This document shows, in pieces, positions 1-4,660 of a stretch of 6,628 nt of DNA. The notes beneath the pieces are model-generated. The model saw only the letters and a program-made list of their open reading frames with translations, was not told where the DNA came from and made no database searches. This DNA is from Christensenella sp. UBA3792 (GTDB lineage: Bacteria > Bacillota > Clostridia > Christensenellales > CAG-138): assembly GCA_002369195.1 (NCBI GenBank), contig DFEW01000010.1, positions 1-6,628 of the forward strand, read 5' to 3'. Made by a program: the position numbers and the translations under genes. Positions within the stretch are counted from its first letter, which is position 1. The number at the start of each line of letters is the position of its first letter.

Positions 1-2
1 GG

Positions 3-29
3 GATTCTTCGCCTGCGGCTCAGAATGAC
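3..29 (-). repeat. Partial copy of a dispersed palindromic repeat
   Basis: Read on the minus strand, these 27 bases start GTCATTCTGAG and end GAAGAATC. They are identical, base for base, to 2489-2515 on the plus strand, inside the palindromic element described at 2469-2622. The copy runs into the window edge, so the rest of the element, if present, lies outside. Sequences of this CATTCTGAG...GAAGAATC type are, from memory, widespread as small non-coding repeats in several bacterial phyla. The identity is seen directly; the mobile nature is inferred. Confidence 0.75.
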
Positions 30-48
30 TGATTGCCGGGACGACGCC

Positions 49-84
49 GAAAAGAAAGAAGGTTCTCCGCGAGGGAGAACCTTC
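49..84 (-). terminator. Rho-independent terminator of the response-regulator operon
   Basis: Bases 58-68 and 74-84 form a perfect 11-bp inverted repeat (GAAGGTTCTCC against GGAGAACCTTC) around a 5-base loop. On the minus strand the hairpin is followed by a T-rich run, TTTCTTTTC, at about 57-49. It lies 42 bases after the TAA stop of the response regulator gene, where a terminator for that operon is expected. Confidence 0.85.
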
Positions 85-126
85 CCGAACGTTTCCGAAG
101 GAACACATCGCGCGCCGGAAGCACGC

Positions 127-930
127 TTATTCCATTGCGTAGCTGATTTCGTCGATCTCGGCGTGCATCGGCTCGGCCCAGCTGTACTGGTTCATGAAAT
201 CGCCGAGGTAGCTGTAGCGCGACGCCTGCTTCTTTTCGAGCCAGTCGTATAGGTCGCACTCGATGCGCTCCGGCACGATCGCCATGCTGCCGCGCTGCTT
301 GGAAATGACGTTCATGAGCTTCAGCCGCGTGAGCGTGTTGCAAAGGTCCTGCCGGAGATTCGACAGGTACGACGCCTTCTTTTCCGGATCGCCGTCGTCC
401 TCCCAGAGCGTCGCGATGATCTCGCCGTTGGTCGTCTGCGCGCCGCGGTTGAGGATCAGCAGCGCGAGGATCTCCTTCGTGCGCGAGTACTTGAACGCGA
501 TCGGCTTGCCGTCGGCAAACAGCTCGAAGTTGCCGAAGGTCTGCGCGAACACGCGCTTGCGGTTCTTGAACGCGATCGAGTAGCGCAAATCGTCCAGCTC
601 GCGCCCGATCGCGTCCGCCGCGACCGGCTTCAAAAGATACCCGCTTGCGTGCAGCGCCATCGCCTCGTAGCCGTAGGCGCGTCCCTCGGCGGTGAAGATC
701 AGGTTGACCGAGGGGTACAGTTCCTTGAGGTACTGCCCGAGATCGCAGCCGCAAAGCTCCGGCAGATCGGGTTCCAGAAACGCGACGTCGATTTCCTGCG
801 TGCGCGCAAAGGCGAGCGCCTCGAGCGCGCTTTCGAACGCGTGCAGCTGCGCGTCCGGCTCGGCGTCGGTCAGCCGTTGTTCCAAAAGCGACAGGGCGGC
901 TTTGTCGCGATCGACCAGCAGGATCGTCAT
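127..930 (-). CDS. Atypical response regulator, receiver plus SARP-like winged helix (SAPR family)
   Basis: This 267-residue cytoplasmic transcription regulator has an N-terminal CheY-like receiver (about 1-115) and a winged-helix DNA-binding domain (about 127-222, from FGNFELF through the recognition region KKASYLSNLRQDL). A short tail (about 226-267) contains GDFMNQYSWAE, resembling the start of a BTAD domain, which would be truncated here. The receiver keeps D7, T80 and K101. The phospho-acceptor position in DVAFLEPDLP is Glu53 instead of Asp, and the second acidic pocket residue is Arg8 (VDRD). It is therefore probably not controlled by ordinary aspartate phosphorylation. The start is ATG at 930, supported by AAAGGGGAG about 8 bases upstream. 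The ATG overlaps the stop of the upstream gene as ATGA, which suggests translational coupling. The target genes and any partner kinase are not visible. The family assignment is solid; the function is not known. Confidence 0.88.
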   Translation of the reverse strand: MTILLVDRDKAALSLLEQRLTDAEPDAQLHAFESALEALAFARTQEIDVAFLEPDLPELCGCDLGQYLKELYPSVNLIFTAEGRAYGYEAMALHASGYLLKPVAADAIGRELDDLRYSIAFKNRKRVFAQTFGNFELFADGKPIAFKYSRTKEILALLILNRGAQTTNGEIIATLWEDDGDPEKKASYLSNLRQDLCNTLTRLKLMNVISKQRGSMAIVPERIECDLYDWLEKKQASRYSYLGDFMNQYSWAEPMHAEIDEISYAME

Positions 931-1433
931 ACCGGCTGCTCCCCTTTGAACGTGACCGCGCTGACCTTCTGCTCGCGCCGCTGCTGCGCCGTCATCGACA
1001 GCGGGTTCAGCTCCCCGACCAGCAGCATGTCGCCGCCCGTCACCGCGGCTTCCTTGAGCTCGCCGGCGTTCAGGTCCGCGATCACGAGCGCGGCGAAGCG
1101 GTCGTAATTGTCCTCGTCGATGACCGGAAAGTGGTGCCGCATCCGGTACCAGTGGCGCGGATCGAAGCCCATGCTGCCAAGGTACAGCCGGTCCGCGGTC
1201 GCTTCCACGTCCTCCGCCGTCGCGATATGCCCCGCCTCCACGCCGAGCACGTCGCAGAACAGCATCGCGTACACGCGCAAGATCCGGTCGCGCACGGTCT
1301 CCGGTCGTCCGGATGCGCCAACCCTGCCGGTCTCGGCGTTCATGACGCGATAGTACGTTTCCTGCGCCTGCTCGCTGCGCGAAAAGTTCACGACCGCCTC
1401 GTAAAACGTCCGGTCGATCAGGTTGTTTGCCAT
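927..1433 (-). CDS. Unrecognised 168-residue protein, first gene of the response-regulator operon
   Basis: I do not recognise this protein. It is soluble-looking, with no signal peptide or membrane segment. The N-terminal half is helical and charged (ANNLIDRTFYEAVVNFSRSE). The middle is aromatic- and histidine-rich, with the stretch FDPRHWYRMRHHFPVIDED at about 91-109. A later part contains GGDMLLVGELNPLSMTAQQR. The start is ATG at 1433 with a strong AGGAAGGAGAGGG ribosome site ending 5 bases upstream. A good promoter lies about 25 bases before that. Its stop overlaps the start of the response regulator (ATGA), so the two products are made together and may act together, for instance as a partner or sensor of the regulator. 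That role is inference from context only. There is a single internal Cys and no enzyme motif that I could identify. Confidence 0.8.
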   Translation of the reverse strand: MANNLIDRTFYEAVVNFSRSEQAQETYYRVMNAETGRVGASGRPETVRDRILRVYAMLFCDVLGVEAGHIATAEDVEATADRLYLGSMGFDPRHWYRMRHHFPVIDEDNYDRFAALVIADLNAGELKEAAVTGGDMLLVGELNPLSMTAQQRREQKVSAVTFKGEQPV

Positions 1434-1464
1434 GTTCCCTCTCCTTCCTGTCAGTCAAGCAATG

Positions 1465-1493
1465 AATATAGCACGAATGCGCTGAAATTACAA
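1465..1493 (-). promoter_or_regulatory. SigA-type promoter of the 1433-127 operon
   Basis: On the minus strand, TTGTAA (1493-1488) is followed after exactly 17 bases by TATATT (1470-1465). A TGC just upstream of the -10 makes it an extended -10. The predicted start of transcription, about 1458, leaves a leader of roughly 25 bases that carries the ribosome site. Confidence 0.75.
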
Positions 1494-1552
1494 GAAATAG
1501 TCGCTTTTTGCAATTATTTTACAAATTTTTTCTGCACGTATGTCGAAAAGCG

Positions 1553-1561
1553 TGATATACT
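1553..1561 (+). promoter_or_regulatory. Extended -10 promoter of the deacetylase gene
   Basis: TGATATACT reads as TG-A-TATACT, an extended -10 element. The sequence 17 bases upstream (TGCACG, 1533-1538) is a poor -35, so the TG extension probably matters. The -10 ends only 6 bases before the ATG at 1568, so transcription is predicted to begin at or within a base of the start codon. Confidence 0.6.
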
Positions 1562-1567
1562 TTTTGT

Positions 1568-2455
1568 ATGAATCGCTTCAAATCGACAATTTGTTTGCTC
1601 CTGCTTTTTCTGCTGACCGTCGGGTGCGTCGATGCACCGCCGCGTCAGCAGGAGGCCGTTATCCCCGTGCCCTCCGCCGAATCGGTCGAGATCGCGGTTG
1701 TGGAGGACACGATCATGCAGTCGCTCACGCCGCTGCCCGTACCGACCGTGCCGCCCACGCCGTCCCCCTCTCCGACGCCCGAGCCGACGCCGACCCCCGA
1801 GCCGACGCCGACGCCCGAACCCACGAAGGACCCGAACCGCAAGATGGTCGCCCTGACCTTCGACGACGGTCCAAACCCGGACTTTACGCCGCTTGTGCTC
1901 GACGTTTTGGAGGAATACCACGTCAAGGCGACGTTTTTCGTCGTCGGCACGCGGCTCAACGAGGCATCCAAGCCGATGATGCAGCGCATGGCGGACCTCG
2001 GCATGGACATCGGCATGCACGGACTCAATCACACGCGCATGACCAAGTATTCGGTCTCCACGAACGTGCAGCGCTTCGAGAAGATGCGGCAGAAGATTTC
2101 CGACCAGATCGAAGGCGGCTACACCACGCACATCCTGCGTCCGCCCTACGGCAGCACAAGCAAGAACGTGCGCAAGGCCTGCAAGCAGGCGGAGGTTGCG
2201 TCCTTCCGCTGGTCGATCGACACGCTCGACTGGAAGACGAAGAACACGAAAAAGATCGTCAACACCGTGAAAGCCAAGGTGGAGGACGGCGCGATCATCC
2301 TCTTCCACGACCGCCTCGACGCGACCGTGAATGCCATCAAGGAGCTGATCCCGTGGCTGCTCGAACAGGGATACGATCTGGTCACCGTGACCGAACTGAT
2401 CGAAAGCACGGGCAAGCCGCTCGAATACGGCAAGGATTACCGCTATAAGGAATGA
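1568..2455 (+). CDS. Lipoprotein-like polysaccharide deacetylase (NodB-fold, CE4 family)
   Basis: This 295-residue exported enzyme is predicted to remove acetyl groups from a cell-wall or other N-acetylated polysaccharide outside the membrane. Residues 1-20 form a signal peptide (MNRFK, then a Leu-rich core) ending LTVGC; Cys20 fits lipid attachment, though Thr at -3 is unusual for a lipobox. A Pro/Thr/Glu-rich linker (about 55-90) follows, then the NodB domain (about 92-285). All CE4 motifs are present: TFDDGP at 97-102 (metal-binding and catalytic Asp), H151-x3-H155 (metal ligands), RPPYG at 191-195, DTLDW at 218-222 and LFHD at 245-248. It should therefore be an active metal-dependent deacetylase; the substrate cannot be told from sequence. 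The ATG has no Shine-Dalgarno sequence. The frame has a stop at 1553-1555 and no other plausible start, and the signal peptide begins here. The gene is monocistronic and faces the radical SAM operon. Confidence 0.93.
   Translation: MNRFKSTICLLLLFLLTVGCVDAPPRQQEAVIPVPSAESVEIAVVEDTIMQSLTPLPVPTVPPTPSPSPTPEPTPTPEPTPTPEPTKDPNRKMVALTFDDGPNPDFTPLVLDVLEEYHVKATFFVVGTRLNEASKPMMQRMADLGMDIGMHGLNHTRMTKYSVSTNVQRFEKMRQKISDQIEGGYTTHILRPPYGSTSKNVRKACKQAEVASFRWSIDTLDWKTKNTKKIVNTVKAKVEDGAIILFHDRLDATVNAIKELIPWLLEQGYDLVTVTELIESTGKPLEYGKDYRYKE
1774..1826 (+). repeat. 18-bp tandem repeat coding the deacetylase linker
   Basis: Nearly three copies of an 18-bp unit (GACGCCCGAGCCGACGCC and close variants, at 1774, 1792 and 1810) encode the PTPEPT repeats of the linker between the lipid anchor and the catalytic domain. 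Such repeats can change length by slippage without breaking the frame. Confidence 0.85.
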
Positions 2456-2468
2456 GAAACGAACGATA

Positions 2469-2622
2469 AGGGGCTGTTAAGAAAGTCTGTCATTCTGAGC
2501 CGCAGGCGAAGAATCTCTGAACGCAAGTTTGAAACAGTGTTGCATGACAAGACAGTTTCGTTCTGAGATCCTTCATCGCTTCGCGATTCAGGATGACACG
2601 CAAGACTTTCTTAACAGCCCCT
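2469..2622. mobile_element. 154-bp palindromic MITE-like element
   Basis: The ends are a perfect 20-bp inverted repeat: 2469-2488 (AGGGGCTGTTAAGAAAGTCT) matches the reverse complement of 2603-2622. Inside these lie imperfect inverted arms. The left one starts GTCATTCTGAG at 2489; the right one, read in reverse, starts GTCATCCTGAA at 2597. The similarity continues to about GATCTC-GAACG on both sides. No reading frame fits inside. The first 27 bases of the left inner arm recur exactly at 3-29. No target duplication is clear at the edges. The element fills the whole gap between two converging genes and ends 4 bases beyond the maturase stop. On the plus strand its end is followed by CTTTTT, so it may also terminate transcription. 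Confidence 0.7.
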
Positions 2623-2626
2623 CTTT

Positions 2627-3712
2627 TTATGCGTCGATTTCCGGCGCTTCCCGATAATAGCGCAAAAAGCGCTCGCTCTTTTGGGCGTACAGCCGCGCGG
2701 CGAGCGCGTCGGCAACCGGGATCAGGATACGCTCATGCTCGCATTGCACCGGCGCGACCTCGTGCATGTGTCCGGTCAGACTGACGTTCAGACAGGCGCA
2801 GTGGTGGCGGCAGCGCACCGCGATCGCGCAGCCCTCGCAGGCGGGTTCCGGATCGAGCGAGCGGAGATAGATCTCGCGCTGCTTTTGCGCGTCGATCCCG
2901 CGTTCGACGTCGCCCATGCGATAGTCCGGCAGGTTCAAAAACTGGTTGCACGGATAGATCGAGCCGTCCGGCGCGATCGACGGCTGGCGCATGCCGAGCT
3001 TGCATTCGATGCACGGACGATCGTTGAGGTACGCCGCGATCTTCGAAAGAAAATTGAGATACAAAAGCGGTCTTTTCGCATCGAAATACCGCTCCGACAG
3101 GTCCGCGATCGTCTCGTACTGCTCCTTTAAGATCGCCATCGAAGCGTCGTCCCAGCCCGCGTCCGGACGGTAGTCGATCGCCGTGTTGATGTGCGAAAAG
3201 CCGCGCGCATAGAGCCACTCGACCGATTCCGCCATGTGCCGCACCGTCGCGGGCATGACCGTCTGCATCGCGATCGCGTCCGGCTGATACTTGAGCAGCA
3301 GGTCGACGACCGGTTCGAGCGCGCGCATCGTTCCCCTGCCGTCCCTTGTGACGCGCTGAGCGTCCTGTAAAAGCCCGTCGTGCGACAGGGCGATCGCGAT
3401 CCCGTGCTCCTCTGCAAAGCGCAAAAACGGCTCGTCAAGCAGTGTGCCGTTGGTCGTCATCTTATAGCTGACGCGCACGCCCGCATCCGCGCCTTTCTTT
3501 GCCGCATAGCGGCAGAGCGATTCGATCACGCCGCGTTCGAGCAGCGGTTCGCCGCCGAACAGCGAAAAGCCGACCGATTTGTGTCCGTACGAAAAAGCGA
3601 GATCGACCGCCCGCAGAGCGGTTGTCTCGCGCATGTGCGCACGGGTGTGCGTTTCATAACAGTAGCGGCAATTCAGGTTGCAGTCCGCCGTCAGGTGCAG
3701 GGTGAAGTTCAT
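2627..3712 (-). CDS. Radical SAM/SPASM peptide maturase
   Basis: This 361-residue cytoplasmic iron-sulfur enzyme is predicted to modify the small proteins encoded just upstream. The radical SAM motif is C11-x3-C15-x2-C18 (CNLNCRYC), which binds the catalytic 4Fe-4S cluster and S-adenosylmethionine. GGEP at 53-56 and TTNG at 86-89 are further radical SAM signatures. The C-terminal SPASM domain holds C234, C237, C255 (IAPDGSIYPC), C292, C295, C301, C305, C307 and C324, enough for two auxiliary clusters. The radical motif begins at residue 11, so there is no N-terminal RRE (PqqD-like) domain. Length and layout fit anaerobic sulfatase-maturase and RiPP-maturase relatives; no sulfatase is nearby. 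The start is ATG at 3712, overlapping the stop of the previous small gene as ATGA. I see no clear ribosome site, which suggests translational coupling. The reaction (cross-link, epimerisation or other) cannot be told from sequence. Confidence 0.9.
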   Translation of the reverse strand: MNFTLHLTADCNLNCRYCYETHTRAHMRETTALRAVDLAFSYGHKSVGFSLFGGEPLLERGVIESLCRYAAKKGADAGVRVSYKMTTNGTLLDEPFLRFAEEHGIAIALSHDGLLQDAQRVTRDGRGTMRALEPVVDLLLKYQPDAIAMQTVMPATVRHMAESVEWLYARGFSHINTAIDYRPDAGWDDASMAILKEQYETIADLSERYFDAKRPLLYLNFLSKIAAYLNDRPCIECKLGMRQPSIAPDGSIYPCNQFLNLPDYRMGDVERGIDAQKQREIYLRSLDPEPACEGCAIAVRCRHHCACLNVSLTGHMHEVAPVQCEHERILIPVADALAARLYAQKSERFLRYYREAPEIDA

Positions 3713-3993
3713 GGCTGCGGTTCATCCACGACGAGCTTGCCTTCCGTCATCAGCGCGTCGCCGCGCAGATGCGTTCCGGTCTGTCCGCCCACGTCGACCG
3801 TCGGTTCGCCCAAAAGATCCGGCTCCGGTGCCTCCGTCGGCAGGGATGTTTCGGCCGGCATCGGCGCGCCCGCAAGCGCAGGTTCGCACGCCGCGCCGCC
3901 GATCGCGACCAGAGCGGCCGCGGTGAGCGCCGCGGTTTTCAGCAGTTTTTTCGGGTAGTTCGGGCGATAAGCGGATAACGGTTTTTGCTGCAT
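3709..3993 (-). CDS. Putative RiPP precursor 3 (94 residues), YPKK leader, Sec-like segment
   Basis: This is an unrecognised small protein. Its N-terminus (MQQKPLSAYRPNYPKK) matches that of the 102-residue protein at 4258-4566 in 11 of 16 positions, and PNYPKK sits at residues 11-16 in both. A hydrophobic stretch follows (17-35, Ala-rich), then CEPALA|GAP at 36-44, which looks like a signal peptidase I site. The rest is Pro/Glu-rich and contains GEPTVD (62-67) and GKLVVDEP (85-92), the G-x4-D spacing shared with its neighbours. The gene starts 5 bases after the preceding gene's stop, with GGAGG about 10 bases upstream. Its own stop overlaps the maturase start. I infer that it is a substrate of the radical SAM enzyme: the N-terminal part would be the leader and the repeats the core. 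Alternatively it is a small secreted structural protein. Confidence 0.75.
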   Translation of the reverse strand: MQQKPLSAYRPNYPKKLLKTAALTAAALVAIGGAACEPALAGAPMPAETSLPTEAPEPDLLGEPTVDVGGQTGTHLRGDALMTEGKLVVDEPQP

Positions 3994-3998
3994 ATGCT

Positions 3999-4247
3999 TC
4001 AGTCCTCCGGCACATCGATCTCGACGTCGCCGTCGAGAATCAGTTCTTCTTCCTCCGGCTTCGGCGTGATGCGCATCGCCGGATGGTCCGGCGTGTCCAT
4101 CGGCACGATGCCGACCGCGTGCAGCTCCTCCGGCGCAAACTCCCGCGCGGGGGACCGCAGGATGGCGAGCGCCTCCTCGAGCGTGAGCTCTTCCTGCGCC
4201 TTCTTGGGATAGTCCGGCGCGTGTTCGTCGATGCGTTCGTGTTTCAT
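3999..4247 (-). CDS. Putative RiPP precursor 2 (82 residues), YPKK leader, no membrane segment
   Basis: This is an unrecognised, strongly acidic small protein. Residues 11-16 are PDYPKK, in register with PNYPKK in the two flanking small proteins. Instead of their hydrophobic stretch it has a helical part (LTLEEALAILRSPAREF, 21-37) and then PEELHAVG (39-46), which recalls the ELxxVxGG end of many RiPP leaders although the second Gly is Ile. The signature G-x4-D-x-P occurs at G46/D51/P53 and near the C-terminus at G73/D78/P80 (GDVEIDVP). The start is ATG at 4247, with AAGGAG 6 bases upstream overlapping the previous stop codon (TAAGGAG). That spacing shows a real gene in an operon. No Cys is present, so a thioether product from this chain is excluded. 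Confidence 0.72.
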   Translation of the reverse strand: MKHERIDEHAPDYPKKAQEELTLEEALAILRSPAREFAPEELHAVGIVPMDTPDHPAMRITPKPEEEELILDGDVEIDVPED

Positions 4248-4257
4248 GGCTTTCTCC

Positions 4258-4566
4258 TTACGGTTCGGAAGGATCGGCGATCACGTCGCCCATCCATTCG
4301 GGTTCTTCCGGGTCCGGCGTCGGCTCGTCGACTGCGATCTCGCCCATCAGCTCCGGTTCCGGCGTCGGTTCGTCGATCACCACGGCGCCCGAAAGCTCCG
4401 GTTCTTCCGTCGGCTCGTCGATCATGATGTCGCCCGAAATCTGCGGCGCGGTCCTGCAGGCAAGCGCGGGCGAAAGCGTCAGCATTGCGGCGGCGGTCAG
4501 CGCGGCGCCTTTGATCAGCTTTTTCGGGTAGTTCGGACGGTAGCCGTCCACGGGTTTCTGCTTCAT
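4258..4566 (-). CDS. Putative RiPP precursor 1 (102 residues) with four core-like repeats
   Basis: This is the first gene of the peptide and maturase operon, and I do not recognise its family. Residues 1-16 (MKQKPVDGYRPNYPKK) are the presumed recognition leader shared with the 94-residue protein. Residues 17-31 are hydrophobic, ending SPALA|CRT (32-39), a plausible signal peptidase I site. From residue 43 a 15-residue unit is repeated about four times: ISGDIMIDEPTEEPE, LSGAVVIDEPTPEPE, LMGEIAVDEPTPDPE, then after EPE a shorter WMGDVIADPSEP. Each has G-x4-D at the same spacing, and the first three continue DEPT. The repeats would be the modified core. The single Cys37 lies at the presumed cleavage point, not in the repeats. 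The ribosome site AAGGAGG lies 7 bases before the ATG, the best in the operon. A Pro/Glu-rich secreted spacer protein is the alternative. Confidence 0.78.
   Translation of the reverse strand: MKQKPVDGYRPNYPKKLIKGAALTAAAMLTLSPALACRTAPQISGDIMIDEPTEEPELSGAVVIDEPTPEPELMGEIAVDEPTPDPEEPEWMGDVIADPSEP
4261..4440 (-). repeat. 45-bp in-frame tandem repeat coding the peptide core
   Basis: Three 45-bp units (4396-4440, 4351-4395, 4306-4350), a 9-bp insert and a shortened fourth unit (4261-4296) encode the repeated 15-residue core segments. On the plus strand the units share cores such as GCTCCGGTTC and CGTCGGYTCGTCGA. Similarity at both DNA and protein level suggests internal duplication. Confidence 0.85.
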
Positions 4567-4586
4567 ATGCCGTCCTCCTTGCGTTC

Positions 4587-4614
4587 TTTACAAAGAATAC
4601 CGCGCGTTTGGCAA
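4587..4614 (-). promoter_or_regulatory. Possible promoter of the peptide and maturase operon
   Basis: On the minus strand, TTGCCA (4614-4609, five of six matches to the -35 consensus) is followed after 16 bases by TGTAAA (4592-4587, four of six). This would give a leader of only about 14 bases carrying AAGGAGG. It lies directly downstream of the terminator of the upstream gene, so some promoter is needed here. The match is modest. Confidence 0.4.
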
Positions 4615-4623
4615 AAAGGTTGC

Positions 4624-4649
4624 AAAAAAGGGACGGCATTCGTCGTCCC
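4624..4649 (-). terminator. Rho-independent terminator after the PRPP synthetase gene
   Basis: On the minus strand, GGGACG and CGTCCC form a 6-bp stem (4649-4644 with 4635-4630) around an 8-base loop. TTTTTT (4629-4624) follows directly. It begins 11 bases after the TGA stop of the gene and separates it from the peptide operon. Confidence 0.85.
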
Positions 4650-4660
4650 CTTTCGTATGC

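Noticed and set aside
127..1458. A single long minus-strand frame that would extend the response regulator to 443 residues
   Set aside because: The part beyond 930 is an out-of-frame reading of the 168-residue gene, giving Arg/Gly/Ala-rich low-quality sequence. The ATG at 930 has a good ribosome site and starts the receiver domain correctly.
1774..1826. Possible CRISPR or regulatory repeat array
   Set aside because: The 18-bp units are adjacent, without spacers, in frame and encode a Pro/Thr/Glu linker.
1514..2308. Long minus-strand frame opposite the deacetylase
   Set aside because: The plus strand encodes a full CE4 enzyme with all motifs; the antisense frame is Arg/Gly/His-rich, as expected for a shadow in GC-rich DNA.
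3709..3993. Cys36 (and Cys37 of the 102-residue protein) as lipoprotein attachment sites
   Set aside because: The residues before each Cys (GGAA and PALA) lack the Leu/Val/Ile normally needed at -3. A PALA signal peptidase I site is the better reading in both, though lipidation is not excluded.
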